NCBI RefSeq assembly: GCF_031886125.1
Contig: NZ_CP119391.1
Coordinates: 806,001-870,000 of the forward strand
Direction: 5' to 3'
Length of the DNA: 64,000 nucleotides
Source: Halomonas piscis
GTDB taxonomy: Bacteria > Pseudomonadota > Gammaproteobacteria > Pseudomonadales > Halomonadaceae
Of this stretch, positions 54,374-63,763 are shown piece by piece. The first letter of the stretch is position 1. Every line of letters starts with the position of its first letter. Position numbers and translations under genes: made by a program. The notes below the pieces were generated by a model. That model ran no database searches. It saw only the letters and a program-made list of their open reading frames with translations, and was not told where the DNA came from.

Positions 54374-55273
54374 ATGATCCAGAGAGTTCCCCGTATCAGC
54401 CTCGAGCAGTGGGCGATACTGCAGGCGGTGGTGGATGAAGGCAGCTATGCCAGGGCCGCCGAGGCGCTCAGCCGCAGCCAATCATCGGTCAGCTATGCGC
54501 TGAAAGGCCTACAGGAACAGCTGCCTGTTGACGTGCTGACGATTCAAGGGCGTAAGGCGACGCTGTCGCCGGCGGGCGAAACGCTGCTGCGACAGGCCCG
54601 GGTGTTGATCGAAGACGCCTTGAGTCTCGAGTACCTGGCCAGCAACCTGGCCGAGGGCTGGGAAACCGAGGTTCGCCTGGCGGTAGAAGCCATCTTTCCC
54701 ACGGATCTGCTCAGCCGGGCCATGGCCGCTTTTGTGCCTGAGAGTCGGGCGTCAAGGGTGCAGCTCATCGAGTCGGTGCTGTCCGGCACCCAGGAGGCCC
54801 TGCTCAACGGGGAAGCGGATCTGGCCATTACCCACCGCCCTCCGCCCGGTTTTCTCGGGCAGCCGCTGCTGGACGTGACCTTTCTCGCGGTGGCCCATCC
54901 CCGGCATCCGCTTCACCAGCTCGAGCGCGACCTGACCCACCATGATCTGCGCGCCTATCGCCAGTTCGTGGTTCGGGATTCGGGGCTCAGGCGCCGTCAG
55001 GATGCGGGCTGGCTCGCCGCCGAGCAGCGCTGGACCGTCACCCAGCTCAACACCTCGGTGCAGTTCGTCAGGGACGGACTGGGGTTTGCCTGGCTACCCT
55101 ACGGCCACATCCGGGAAGAGCTGGAAGCGGGCAGCCTGAAGCGCCTACCGCTGATCGAAGGCGGCCAGCGCAAGGAGGCGCTGTTTCTGGCCTACGCCAA
55201 TCGCGACGCGGCAGGCCCGGCCACTCGGGCCCTGGCGCGCTCCCTGAAAGTGGCCTGCCGACAGCGAGGGTAA
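54374..55273 (+). CDS. LysR-family transcriptional regulator
   Basis: 299 residues. N-terminal winged HTH: ISLEQWAILQAVVDEGSYARAAEALSRSQSSVSYALKGLQEQL (split here: recognition helix about 33-52). The effector domain (about 90-290) begins EVRLAVEAIFP and has a middle LAITHRPPPGFLGQPLLDV strand. It diverges from wrbA with a palindrome between them, so it probably controls the wrbA-yqjG-doxX unit in response to a quinone or electrophile. The effector cannot be named from sequence. Confidence 0.9.
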   Translation: MIQRVPRISLEQWAILQAVVDEGSYARAAEALSRSQSSVSYALKGLQEQLPVDVLTIQGRKATLSPAGETLLRQARVLIEDALSLEYLASNLAEGWETEVRLAVEAIFPTDLLSRAMAAFVPESRASRVQLIESVLSGTQEALLNGEADLAITHRPPPGFLGQPLLDVTFLAVAHPRHPLHQLERDLTHHDLRAYRQFVVRDSGLRRRQDAGWLAAEQRWTVTQLNTSVQFVRDGLGFAWLPYGHIREELEAGSLKRLPLIEGGQRKEALFLAYANRDAAGPATRALARSLKVACRQRG

Positions 55274-55327
55274 ACCTTCTGTTACGCTGCACGCCCGCAC
55301 CCCGTCATCGCCACCATGGAGATTCGC

Positions 55328-55696
55328 ATGAAAATCCCTGCTTTTCTGACGCTTGCATCAACCCTGCTCGTTTCCGCCTGCGCCAGCCCCCCCCAGGAGA
55401 AGGCGGATGCCCCAGCGCCCGAAGCGGCAGCGTCAACGGCCACCGTGCATACCTATCGGTGCGAGAGCGGCGAAACCATCGCCGCCGCTTATCCCTCCAC
55501 CGACTCGGCCAGGGTCGAATACAAGGATCGTCGCGACGACATGCAAATCGCGGTTTCCGGCAGCGGCGCGCGTTACGCGGGTGACGATCTGGAATGGTGG
55601 ACAAAGGGGATCAGCCCCGGCTCCGAGGGGATTCTTTTCCGTCACCTGGCCGACGGCACCACCGGTGAGCGCCTGGAGATCTGCGAGGCATCCTGA
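55328..55696 (+). CDS. MliC-like lysozyme-inhibitor lipoprotein
   Basis: 122 residues from ATG 55328 with GGAG upstream. Signal peptide with lipobox VSAC (Cys about 18), a short Pro/Ala linker, then a C-type lysozyme inhibitor domain: YRCESGETIAAAYPSTDSA (about 43-61), MQIAVSGSGARYAGDDLEWWTKG (about 72-94) and a final cysteine that would pair with the first. The SGARY-WWTKG combination is the MliC/PliC fingerprint, with the serine and lysine that enter the lysozyme active site. Outer-membrane anchored. Confidence 0.85.
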   Translation: MKIPAFLTLASTLLVSACASPPQEKADAPAPEAAASTATVHTYRCESGETIAAAYPSTDSARVEYKDRRDDMQIAVSGSGARYAGDDLEWWTKGISPGSEGILFRHLADGTTGERLEICEAS

Positions 55697-55804
55697 GAGA
55701 GCGGTCGGAAAGGGGCTCAGGGATGAGCGAGGCTCGTACAAGGCTTGCGCTGGCAGCATCGAGCCAGGTCATTACACCACACAGACTGAACAACGGGAGG
55801 CAGC

Positions 55805-56104
55805 ATGGCACGGGTACTCTGTCAACTACCTCTGCCTAAAGGCAGAGGCTTGTGAAAGCAAGCCCGGTTGACCAGGGAAAGCGGTAGCCAGTCCGCTACG
55901 TTGATAATAGGTCGTCAAGACTCACCAGTGGATGCTTCCTCAGTCTGCTGCTCTGAAAGGTCGGGATCATGCTGGCGCAAGGTAAAATGCCGGAGGTCTT
56001 GACCGCTGCCGCCAAGCAGGAGCCGGTTATCGACATTCCCGAGGGGAGACAGGGCGCAAGCCCTGCGTCACAAGGCCCGTAAGGGCACTTATCAAGGAGG
56101 AAAT
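55805..56104 (+). ncRNA. Omega RNA (IscB guide RNA) with its guide
   Basis: The 411-bp stretch before iscB has no credible gene but shows the IscB omega-RNA scaffold. GTCAAC (55821-55826) pairs with GTTGAC (55867-55872) around a perfect CCTCTGCC-TAAA-GGCAGAGG hairpin (55829-55848) and CTTG/CAAG. Near iscB, CAGGGC-GCAA-GCCCTG (56050-56065) and GCCC-GTAA-GGGC (56075-56086) form further stems. OMEGA guides lie at the 5' end of the scaffold, so the guide should be the last about 16 nt before 55821, i.e. the first 16 nt of gst (55805-55820). The 3' end is not defined; the RNA may overlap the iscB mRNA leader. Confidence 0.75.
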
Positions 56105-57547
56105 CGCATGGCGGTTTTCGTATTGGACAACCGCAAGCAGCCGTTGATGCCGTGCAGCGAAAAGCGTGCTCGGTTGCTGCTGGAAGACGGTCGCGCCGTG
56201 GTGCATAAACGCTACCCGTTCGCGATCCGGCTCAAGGATCGGGTGGGCGGCGACACACAACCGCTGCGTTTGAAGCTTGATCCGGGTAGCAAGACCACGG
56301 GGCTGGCGGTGGTGCGTAAAGCCGGCGACGGCCAGCATGTCCTGTGCCTGTTTGATCTGGTGCATCGCGGCTTTCAGATCAAAAAAGCCCTGGAGCAACG
56401 CGCCACGTTTCGGCGTCGCCGCCGCTCGGCCAATCTGCGCTACCGCGCCCCGCGCTTTGATAATCGCATTCGGCCCAAAGGTTGGCTGCCCCCTTCATTG
56501 CAGCATCGGGTCGATACCGTCACAGCTTGGGTGGAATGGCTACGCAGACTCGCTCCCATCACCGCGCTGGATCAGGAGTTGGTGCGCTTTGATACCCAGC
56601 GGCTCGACAACCCCGAGATAAGCGGCGTTGGATACCAGCAAGGGACGCTGTTGGGGTACGAGGTGCGCGAGTACCTATTGGAGAAATGGGGCCGGGAATG
56701 TGCCTATTGTGGGGCCACGGACACACCGCTGGAAATCGAGCATGTTGAACCACGCAGCCGTGGCGGTTCCAACCGCGTCAGCAACCTGTCATTAGCCTGC
56801 CATGCCTGCAATCAAGAAAAGGATCGGCAAGCATTGACTGATTTTTTTGCCACGGCGAGGGGGCTTCGTCGCCGCTTGAAACAACATGGACATACCGCTG
56901 ACATACGGCTTGAGCGAGTACAGCGCCAACTCAAGCAACCGCTACGCGATGCCAGTGCGGTCAATGCGACCCGTTGGGCGCTGTTCACCGCGCTCAAGGC
57001 CATCGGCTTACCTGTCACGGTCGGCACGGGTGGCCGTACCAAATACAACCGCCAGCGCCTCGGTATTCCCAAAACTCACGCCCTGGATGCCGCTTGCGTC
57101 GGCCCAATGGACGCCCTGCACCACTGGCAGGTGCCCACTCTGACGATCAAAGCCACCGGGCGCGGCGGTTATCAACGCACTCGGCTGACTCGACACGGTT
57201 TTCCTCGGGGTTACTTGATGCGCCAAAAGCAGGTTAAAGGCTTTCAAACGGGCGATATGATCACGGCCCTCGTGCCCACAGGTAAGAAAGCCGGCACGCA
57301 TATCGGTCGTGTGGCCGTGCGCAAAACCGGCAGCTTCAACATCCAAACCCAACAAGGGGCAGTGCAAGGCATTTCGTACCAATACTGCACCCTGATTCAA
57401 CGCGGTGATGGCTACGGCTATCACTCCACACCATCCATTAACCACCAGGGAGGAGCGGGACAGACGGTGGTGTAGTCCAGGTCGCCCTGCGGGCGACGCG
57501 TTATCCCTCCCGGCACTCAACGTACCGGGTATCCCGCGCAAATTCTG
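55821..57547 (+). mobile_element. IscB OMEGA element (IS200/IS605-like ends, no TnpA)
   Basis: 1727 bp. The boundaries come from exact restoration of the gst frame when it is removed. Left end: GTCAAC-type palindrome plus hairpin. Right end: GTCGCCC-TGC-GGGCGAC (57481-57497) and CCCGG/CCGGG (57505-57525 region), hairpins of the kind TnpA HUH transposases recognise. No target duplication, as expected for this family. No tnpA is present, so mobility would need one in trans. Confidence 0.75.
56108..57475 (+). CDS. iscB: IscB RNA-guided nuclease
   Basis: 455 residues, preceded by AAGGAGG. Domains: PLMP domain (PLMP at 12-15); RuvC-I LKLDPGSKTTGLAVV with catalytic D58; Arg-rich bridge helix FRRRRRSANLRYRAPRFDNR (101-120); RuvC-II ALDQELVRFDTQ with E157; HNH domain between RuvC-II and III, zinc cysteines C198/C201 and C231/C234 around LEIEHVEPRSRGGSNRVSNL (H212 the likely catalytic His); RuvC-III THALDAA with H324 and D327; C-terminal target-motif-interacting region. 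All nuclease residues are present, so it should be active. IscB is the ancestor-type of Cas9 and uses an omega RNA encoded directly upstream, which is the case here. Confidence 0.93.
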   Translation: MAVFVLDNRKQPLMPCSEKRARLLLEDGRAVVHKRYPFAIRLKDRVGGDTQPLRLKLDPGSKTTGLAVVRKAGDGQHVLCLFDLVHRGFQIKKALEQRATFRRRRRSANLRYRAPRFDNRIRPKGWLPPSLQHRVDTVTAWVEWLRRLAPITALDQELVRFDTQRLDNPEISGVGYQQGTLLGYEVREYLLEKWGRECAYCGATDTPLEIEHVEPRSRGGSNRVSNLSLACHACNQEKDRQALTDFFATARGLRRRLKQHGHTADIRLERVQRQLKQPLRDASAVNATRWALFTALKAIGLPVTVGTGGRTKYNRQRLGIPKTHALDAACVGPMDALHHWQVPTLTIKATGRGGYQRTRLTRHGFPRGYLMRQKQVKGFQTGDMITALVPTGKKAGTHIGRVAVRKTGSFNIQTQQGAVQGISYQYCTLIQRGDGYGYHSTPSINHQGGAGQTVV

Positions 57548-57823
57548 ATGAACTCTGCGGCATCGAGGAAGGGCTGCGTTTCTCGCCTTTCTGCTGGCGG
57601 ATTCGCTATGCGCTGGCGCACAAGGGGCTCGAGGCGGAGACGCGACCCTGGCGCTTCACCGAGAAGGAAGCGCTGGCCTTCGCCCGCCACGACAAGGTGC
57701 CGGTGCTGGTCGACGGGGACGAGGTCGTCACCGATAGCTACGCGATCATGAGCTATCTGGATCGTCGCTACCCCGAGGCGCCGCTGCTGGGGGAAGGCAT
57801 GGCCGAGACGCCCGGCGCATTGT

Positions 57824-57861
57824 CGATGTCGAGAAGGGCTAGCGATGTCGAGAGTGCCTAG
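57824..57861. repeat. 19-nt tandem duplication at the gst/der junction
   Basis: 57824-57842 and 57843-57861 are near-identical 19-mers (CGATGTCGAGA-GG-CTAG). The second copy ends at the shared CTAG in which the gst stop (plus) and der stop (minus) overlap. The duplication probably marks the repair of the deletion that removed the gst 3' half. Confidence 0.6.
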
Positions 57862-59261
57862 CGGCGCCGTTTGCGCGACTCCCGGGTGCGGTTGAGCTCG
57901 CGCTTTTTGGCCTTGGCCTTGTCGCTTGCGCCGGCCATGGGGTCGTAGGGGTTGTCCCCGGAGCGGAACTCGAAGCGCATGGGCGTGCCGCGCACCTTGA
58001 GCACCTTGCGAAAGGTGTTGGTCAGATAGCGACGGTAGGCGTCGGGCAGCGCGCCGGTCTGGTTGCCGTGAATCACGATGATCGGCGGATTGCTGCCGCC
58101 CTGGTGGGCCATGCGCAGCTTGATGCGCCGGCCGTGAACCATGGGCGGGGCGTGCTGGGCCACGGCGTCCTGCAAAAGCGTGGTCAGGCGATTGGTGGAC
58201 CAGCGTGCGTGAGCGGCTTCGAAGGCGCGCTCGACGGAGGGGTAAAGATCGCCCACGGCGGTGCCGTGCAGCGCGGAAATGAAGTGCAGCTCGGCGTAGT
58301 CGGCAAAGCCCAGCCGGCGCTTGATCTCGGCGCGCATCCTGTCCCGGGCTTCGCTTTCCAGCCCGTCCCACTTGTTGACCGCCAGCACCAGCGCGCGGCC
58401 GGTGGTGAGCACGTAGTCGAGCAGGTGCAGATCCTGCTCGACCAGGCCGGTGCGGGCGTCCAGCACCATGATCGCGACGTGGCATTCCTTGATCGCGTCC
58501 AGGGCCTTGATGATCGAGAACTTCTCGGTGGCTTCGCGCACATTCTTGCGCCGCCGCACGCCGGCGGTGTCGATCAGCACGTAGGGCTTGCCGCGCCGCT
58601 CGAAGGGGATCTCGATGGCGTCCCGAGTGGTGCCGGCCTCGTCGAAGACCACCACGCGGTCTTCGCCGAGCAGGCGATTGACCAGGGTGGACTTGCCCAC
58701 GTTGGGCCGGCCGATGACGCCGATGCGGATGCCCTTGGTGCCGGTGTCGGCGGGGATCGACTCGTCGCGCTCGGGAAAGGGCGCCAGCACCTGGTCGACC
58801 AGCGCGGCGACGTTGCGCCCGTGGGCGGCGGCAATGGCGTGGGGGTCGCCAAGCCCCAGGGCCCAGAAGTCGGCCATGGCCGAGTGCTCTTCCAGGCCGT
58901 CGGTCTTGTTGACCACAAGCCAGGTCTTTTTCTGGTTGATCCGCAGGTGGTTGGCGATGGCTTCGTCGGCGACGTTGAGCCCGGTGCGGCCGTCGACCAT
59001 GAACAGCACGATATCGGCCTCGTCGATGGCCGCCAGCGACTGTTCGGCCATGGCCGCGTCGATGCCGTGCTCGTCGCCGCTGATGCCGCCGGTATCGATC
59101 ACCGTGTAGGCCTTGCCGCCGAGCATGCCGTTGCCGTACTTGCGGTCCCGGGTCAGCCCCGGAAAATCGGCCACCAGGGCGTCCCGCGAGCGCGTCAGGC
59201 GGTTGAACAGGGTGGATTTGCCCACGTTGGGGCGGCCGACCAGCGCAATAACCGGGGTCAT
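57858..59261 (-). CDS. der: Ribosome biogenesis GTPase Der
   Basis: 467 residues with two G domains in tandem: G1 motifs [12 protein letters not shown] (8-19) and [12 protein letters not shown] (about 184-195), G3 DTGG and DTAG, G4 NKTD and NKWD, then a KH-like C-terminal domain ending in a basic tail ([16 protein letters not shown]). Der acts in 50S subunit maturation. First-gene/last-gene context: it is co-directional with bamB (4-bp overlap), a conserved pairing in gammaproteobacteria. Confidence 0.97.
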   Translation of the reverse strand: MTPVIALVGRPNVGKSTLFNRLTRSRDALVADFPGLTRDRKYGNGMLGGKAYTVIDTGGISGDEHGIDAAMAEQSLAAIDEADIVLFMVDGRTGLNVADEAIANHLRINQKKTWLVVNKTDGLEEHSAMADFWALGLGDPHAIAAAHGRNVAALVDQVLAPFPERDESIPADTGTKGIRIGVIGRPNVGKSTLVNRLLGEDRVVVFDEAGTTRDAIEIPFERRGKPYVLIDTAGVRRRKNVREATEKFSIIKALDAIKECHVAIMVLDARTGLVEQDLHLLDYVLTTGRALVLAVNKWDGLESEARDRMRAEIKRRLGFADYAELHFISALHGTAVGDLYPSVERAFEAAHARWSTNRLTTLLQDAVAQHAPPMVHGRRIKLRMAHQGGSNPPIIVIHGNQTGALPDAYRRYLTNTFRKVLKVRGTPMRFEFRSGDNPYDPMAGASDKAKAKKRELNRTRESRKRRR

Positions 59262-60424
59262 GGGGAGACGTCCAGAGTGTCCAGTGTGCCGTCGTTGGCG
59301 AGCACGTGAATGGTGCTGCCTTCGGTGACGGGCGTCACGCTGATGCCGGAGCGGTCAACGCGGGTGCGTCCCACAAGCTCGCCCTTGCGAGCGTCGAGCA
59401 GGTGCAGATAGCCTTCGAAATCTCCCACCACCAGGCGGCCGTCGGCAAACGCCGGGGCGGTGAGCCAGCGGCCGGTGAGGTCGTCGTTTTGCCACACTTC
59501 GTTGCCGCTCTGGGCATCCAGGGCGAGCACGCGGCTGTCGTCGGTGACCACGAACAGGTAGTCCCCCACCATCAGCGGGGTATGCCGGCTGGAGAGCTCG
59601 CGCTCCCAGAGCAGCTGGCCGCGGGTGGCCTCCAGGGCCATCAGGCGGCCGTTGTAGCTGGTGACGTAGAGCCTGCCGTCCGGGGTCAGCAGAGGCTGGC
59701 CGGTCAGATCCACCAGGCGGTCGACTTCGGTGCGCCCCTGGGGAATGGCCACCTGCTGCTGCCACAGCGGATCGCCGGTGCGGTTGTCCAGGGTCACCAG
59801 GCGGCCGTTGGCAAAGCCGGCAAAGGTGACAGGTTCAATGGTCTGGGGCGTGCCGGTACCGCGCAGGGTCAGCGCCGGCGGGTTGCTTTCGTAGGACCAG
59901 CGGGTATCGCCGGTCTGGCGGTCCAGGGCGGTGACCTGGCCGTCGGTGCTCTGGACGATCAGCAGGTCGCGATTGGGCTGCGGGGCAGCCAGCACTTCGC
60001 TGGAGGCCCGGGCGCGCCACTGCTCGCTGCCGTCGTCCTGATTAAGGGCGATGACGTCGCCGTTCTTGCTGCCCAGGTAAACGTGGCCGGCAACCGCGGA
60101 AAGCCCGCTGGAAACGGGGCTGTCAAGCCTTGTTTCCCATTCGCGCTTGCCGCTGTCGGCGTCCAGCGCCACCACCAGGCCGCGGGCGTCGGCGGCGAAC
60201 AGGGTGTCGCCGTCCCGGGCCGGCGTCAGCGGATAGCGCGCTCGTCCAAGGCCGTCGCCAATGCCGGTGTCCCAGCGGGTATCGAGGGTGGAGGTGGCGT
60301 CGATGTCGGCGAGCGGCTTGGGCGTGTAAAGCGGCTCGCCCTTGCTGGCGCAGCCGGTAAGCAGAGCTATGGCGCCGGCGCCCAGCGTCAGGCGCAGGGG
60401 GCGAGAAAAGCGAGTGGCGATCAT
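59258..60424 (-). CDS. bamB: Outer membrane assembly lipoprotein BamB
   Basis: 388 residues. Lipobox LLTGC (Cys about 25) after a basic/hydrophobic signal. The mature part is an eight-bladed PQQ-like beta propeller, with repeated units ending in DAxxG-xxW patterns such as [49 protein letters not shown]. BamB is part of the BAM complex that inserts beta-barrel proteins. It sits between yfgM and der with 4-bp overlaps. Confidence 0.95.
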   Translation of the reverse strand: MIATRFSRPLRLTLGAGAIALLTGCASKGEPLYTPKPLADIDATSTLDTRWDTGIGDGLGRARYPLTPARDGDTLFAADARGLVVALDADSGKREWETRLDSPVSSGLSAVAGHVYLGSKNGDVIALNQDDGSEQWRARASSEVLAAPQPNRDLLIVQSTDGQVTALDRQTGDTRWSYESNPPALTLRGTGTPQTIEPVTFAGFANGRLVTLDNRTGDPLWQQQVAIPQGRTEVDRLVDLTGQPLLTPDGRLYVTSYNGRLMALEATRGQLLWERELSSRHTPLMVGDYLFVVTDDSRVLALDAQSGNEVWQNDDLTGRWLTAPAFADGRLVVGDFEGYLHLLDARKGELVGRTRVDRSGISVTPVTEGSTIHVLANDGTLDTLDVSP

Positions 60425-61224
60425 GACGTAGCCTCGTCGTTGCCCTGCGTAGGGGAAACGGGCGGGGTGGGTTCGGATGCGGATGCCGAGAAAGCGGCAT
60501 CGGACATGCCGGCATCGGAGGTGTCGGCCTCGGGGATGTCGGCGCCCGAGACGCCGGAGCGGGGCTTCTTGGCGCCCAGATCGTCAAGCTTCAGAGCAAC
60601 GCCGTAAAGCGGCTGGTCCTGCTCCTCGGCAAGCGTTTGCGCCTGTTGCCATTCGCGGCGGGCGTCGTCCTTGCGCTCCAGCGCCAGCAAGGCGTCGCCG
60701 CGCACGTTGTGACGCTGGGCGGTAAGCGGATCGGCCACGTTGTCATCCAGCCGGTCAAGCGCCCGCTGCGCTTCGCCGGCGGCAACGTCCAGCCGCGCCA
60801 GGCGCAGCCGGGCCAGGCTCTGAACGTAGTCCCGGGAGGATGCGTCGAGCGCCTGCTCCAAAGAGGCGCGGGCGCCGTCCAGATCGTCCTGCTGTACGGC
60901 CAGGCGGGCGTCGAGCAGCAGCGCAAGCTCGGCGTATAGCGAGCCGCCGTGGCTGTCGACCAGCTCCTCGGCGGTGCTGCGGGCGTTTTGCAGCGCCTGT
61001 TCGTCGGCCGATTCGTCGGCATTCAGGCCCGCGGTTTCGGCAATCAGCTGCTGGTAGCGCAGGGAGGCGGCCTCGGCCTGGCCGTCCTGGTAGTTCTGCC
61101 ACGCCTTGAAGCCAAACACGCCGGCCCCGGCGATCACCAGGCCTGCTATCAGCGAAGTGCCGTTTTCCTTCCACCAGCGCTTGATCGCGTCCAACTGTTC
61201 TTCTTCGGTTCTCAGCTCCGCCAC
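60421..61224 (-). CDS. yfgM: YfgM-family membrane-anchored TPR protein
   Basis: 267 residues. N-terminal ELRTEEEQLDAIKRWWKENG then one membrane helix SLIAGLVIAGAGVFGFKAW (about 24-42), and a periplasmic part with TPR-like helices (about 45-230). The C-terminal 40 residues are an acidic/Ser-rich low-complexity tail (SGVSGADIPEADTSDAGMSD) not seen in E. coli YfgM. YfgM works with SecYEG and PpiD in periplasmic chaperone delivery. Position before bamB-der is conserved. Confidence 0.9.
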   Translation of the reverse strand: MAELRTEEEQLDAIKRWWKENGTSLIAGLVIAGAGVFGFKAWQNYQDGQAEAASLRYQQLIAETAGLNADESADEQALQNARSTAEELVDSHGGSLYAELALLLDARLAVQQDDLDGARASLEQALDASSRDYVQSLARLRLARLDVAAGEAQRALDRLDDNVADPLTAQRHNVRGDALLALERKDDARREWQQAQTLAEEQDQPLYGVALKLDDLGAKKPRSGVSGADIPEADTSDAGMSDAAFSASASEPTPPVSPTQGNDEATS

Positions 61225-61289
61225 GGGCGGCCTCCTTGAAACTGTCTATGACGGCTATGACGGGCAAGTTTCCACGCCGGCGAGCGGCT

Positions 61290-62612
61290 TCAGCTACCGT
61301 CCCGAGTGTTGCCCAGCAGTGACGCCAATGCGGGGGCCAGCTCGCTTTGCGCCACGCGCCGCTGCTCGCGGTCGTCGCGCAAGAACTTCAGCGTGACGGC
61401 CTGCCCGGCGCGCTCGTCCTCGCCCAGCAGTATGGCCAGCGGGGCGCCGCTTTTATCGGCCTTCTTCATGCGGCTTTTGAAACTGCCGCCGCCGCAGTGC
61501 AGGGTCAGGTTGAGATCGGGCAGGGCGGTACGCAGCCGCTCGGCCAGGGCCAGCGCTTCGGGCGTCGCGGCGTCGTCCATGGGCACCAGATAGGCGTCGC
61601 AGCCGCCAAGCGCGGCGCCGGGAATCAGCGCCAGGGTATCGAGCAGCAGAATCAGCCGCTCGATGCCCATGGCAAAGCCCACTGCCGGGGTGGGCTTGCC
61701 GCCCAGCTGTTCGACCAGGCCGTCGTAGCGCCCGCCGGCGCACACGGTGCCCTGGCTGCCCAGCGCATCGGTGGTCCATTCGAACACGGTGCGCGAATAG
61801 TAATCCAGTCCGCGCACCAGCCTGGGATTGATCACGTAGCCGATGCCGACGGCGTCGAGCATGGCCTTGAGGCGCTCGAAGTGCTCCCGGGAGGCCTCGT
61901 CCAGATGATCGATGAGCCGGGGGGCGCCGGCAATGACCTCGGCCATGGCCGGGTTCTTGGAGTCCAGGATGCGCAGCGGGTTGGTGGTCAGACGGCGTCG
62001 GGAGTCCTCGTCGAGCACCTCGAGGTGCTGCTCGAAATAGGCCACCAGCATCTCGCGGTAGGCCGCTCGGGCCTCGGCCGAGCCCAGCGAGTTGAGCTCG
62101 AGGGTGACGTGGTCGGCAAGCCCCAGCTCCTGCCACAGCCGCGCCGACAGCAGGATGACCTCGGCGTCGATGTCCGGGCCCTCGAGGCCGTAGGTTTCCA
62201 CGCCGATCTGGTGAAACTGGCGATAGCGGCCCTTTTGCGGACGCTCGTGGCGGAACATCGGCCCTTGATACCACAGCCGCTGGGTCTGGTTGTGCAACAG
62301 GCCGTGCTGCATGGCCGCCCGCACGCAGCTGGCGGTGCCCTCCGGGCGCAGGGTGAGGCTGTCGCCGTTGCGGTCGTCGAAGGTGTACATCTCCTTTTCG
62401 ACGATATCGGTGACTTCGCCGATGGAGCGGGCGAACAGCGCCGTCTGCTCCAGAATGGGCGTGCGAATTTCGGCAAAGCCGTAGCGGGCCATCAGGTCGC
62501 GGATCCGGGCCTCAAAAAACTGCCAGCGCGGGCTGTCTTCGGGCAGCAGGTCGTTCATGCCGCGAATTGCCTGGATCTTTCGCGCGGTGTAGGGGGCTGC
62601 GGTCTGGCTCAA
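61290..62612 (-). CDS. hisS: Histidyl-tRNA synthetase
   Basis: 440 residues, class II synthetase. Motif 1 region [16 protein letters not shown], motif 2 around [20 protein letters not shown] (about 112-131), the histidine-binding [16 protein letters not shown] (about 260-275, with one change) and motif 3 GFAMGIERL (about 312-320). The C-terminal anticodon domain is present. It charges tRNA-His. Upstream neighbour ispG and downstream yfgM keep the conserved rodZ-ispG-hisS-yfgM-bamB-der order. Confidence 0.97.
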   Translation of the reverse strand: MSQTAAPYTARKIQAIRGMNDLLPEDSPRWQFFEARIRDLMARYGFAEIRTPILEQTALFARSIGEVTDIVEKEMYTFDDRNGDSLTLRPEGTASCVRAAMQHGLLHNQTQRLWYQGPMFRHERPQKGRYRQFHQIGVETYGLEGPDIDAEVILLSARLWQELGLADHVTLELNSLGSAEARAAYREMLVAYFEQHLEVLDEDSRRRLTTNPLRILDSKNPAMAEVIAGAPRLIDHLDEASREHFERLKAMLDAVGIGYVINPRLVRGLDYYSRTVFEWTTDALGSQGTVCAGGRYDGLVEQLGGKPTPAVGFAMGIERLILLLDTLALIPGAALGGCDAYLVPMDDAATPEALALAERLRTALPDLNLTLHCGGGSFKSRMKKADKSGAPLAILLGEDERAGQAVTLKFLRDDREQRRVAQSELAPALASLLGNTRDGS

Positions 62613-62639
62613 TGGGAACTCCTTGTGTGTCGCAGCAGG

Positions 62640-63755
62640 CTACACGCTGCGGGCGATGGTATCTTTTTCGCGCTGCTGCTTTTCGCGCACCTTGTCGCGG
62701 ATCAGCCGTTCGAGATCGTCGATGAGGTTGTCGTTGCGCAGCTTCTGCGCCGGCTTGCCGTCGAGGTACAGCAGGTTGGCGGGGCTGCCGCCGGTGAGGC
62801 CGAGATCGCTTTCCTTGGCTTCGCCCGGGCCGTTGACGATGCAGCCGATGATCGATACGTCCAGCGGCGTCATCACGTCTTCCAGGCGCTCTTCGAGCTG
62901 GTTCATGGTATCGATGACGTCAAAGTTCTGCCGCGAGCAGCTGGGGCAGGCGACAAAGTTGATGCCCTTGGTACGCAGCTTGAGGCTCTTGAGCATGTCA
63001 AAGCCGACCTTGACTTCTTCCACCGGGTCGGCGGCGAGCGATACCCGCAGGGTGTCGCCGATGCCTTCCATCAGCAGCATGCCAAGGCCGATGGAAGACT
63101 TGACCGTGCCCGAGCGCAGGCCGCCGGCCTCGGTGATCCCCAGGTGCAGCGGCTGCTCGATGCGGCTGGCCAGGTCGCGGTAGGCGGCCACGGCCATGAA
63201 GACGTCGCTGGCCTTGACGCTGACCTTGAAGTCGGCGAAATCGAGCCGGTCGAGATGGTCGATGTGGCGCAGCGCGGACTCCACCAGCGCCTCCGGCGTG
63301 GGCTCGCCGTACTTGCGCTGCAGGGACTTTTCCAGCGAGCCGGCGTTGACGCCGATGCGCATGGGGATGCCGCGGTCCCGAGCGGCGCTGACCACCGCGC
63401 GCACGCGGTCTTCGCGACCGATGTTGCCGGGGTTGATGCGCAGGCAGTCGACGCCAAGCTCGGCCACGCGCAGGGCGATCTTGTGGTCGAAGTGGATATC
63501 CGCCACCAGCGGTACATTGACCGCCTGGCGGATGCGGCCGAAGGCCTCGGCGGCGTCCATGGTGGGCACCGAGACGCGGACAATATCGGCGCCGGCGGTT
63601 TCCAGCTGGCGCACCTGACGAACGGTGGCGTCAACGTCAAGGGTGTCGGTGTTGGTCATACTCTGTACGGCAATGGGGGCATTGCCGCCGATGGGGACGT
63701 TGCCGACGTGGATCTGGCGCGAGGCGCGGCGTTGAATAGCATTCGGGGCGTGCAT
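62640..63755 (-). CDS. ispG: 4-hydroxy-3-methylbut-2-enyl diphosphate synthase IspG
   Basis: 371 residues from ATG 63755, where the family-typical [22 protein letters not shown] starts; a GTG four codons upstream overlaps the rodZ stop and is an alternative. TIM-barrel part (about 30-250) with [13 protein letters not shown], then the Fe-S region [11 protein letters not shown] (about 264-274) and [10 protein letters not shown] (Cys and Glu, about 301-310). It converts MEcPP to HMBPP in the MEP pathway of isoprenoid synthesis. Confidence 0.96.
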   Translation of the reverse strand: MHAPNAIQRRASRQIHVGNVPIGGNAPIAVQSMTNTDTLDVDATVRQVRQLETAGADIVRVSVPTMDAAEAFGRIRQAVNVPLVADIHFDHKIALRVAELGVDCLRINPGNIGREDRVRAVVSAARDRGIPMRIGVNAGSLEKSLQRKYGEPTPEALVESALRHIDHLDRLDFADFKVSVKASDVFMAVAAYRDLASRIEQPLHLGITEAGGLRSGTVKSSIGLGMLLMEGIGDTLRVSLAADPVEEVKVGFDMLKSLKLRTKGINFVACPSCSRQNFDVIDTMNQLEERLEDVMTPLDVSIIGCIVNGPGEAKESDLGLTGGSPANLLYLDGKPAQKLRNDNLIDDLERLIRDKVREKQQREKDTIARSV

Positions 63756-63763
63756 AGGGCGGA

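Larger units (their letters stand above)
55805..57861 (+). pseudogene. Glutathione S-transferase gene, interrupted by the IscB element
   Basis: A GST gene starts at ATG 55805 (ribosome site GGGAGG), runs 16 nt, and resumes at 57548. Joining 55820 to 57548 gives MARVLYELCGIEEGLRFSPF in one frame, then CWRIRYALAHKGL, KVPVLVDGDEVVTDSYAIMSYLDRRYPEAPLLG, a clear N-terminal thioredoxin-like GST domain. The protein then stops after about 105 codons at 57861, without the C-terminal helical domain. Two 19-nt repeats lie at the end. So it carries two lesions: the insertion and a 3' truncation against der. Confidence 0.85.

Noticed and set aside
56108..57475. Cas9, TnpB or a plain HNH homing endonuclease
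   Set aside because: The PLMP domain, short length (455 residues), RuvC split with inserted HNH and lack of REC lobe or Cas1/2 fit IscB; TnpB has no HNH; a simple HNH protein has no RuvC.
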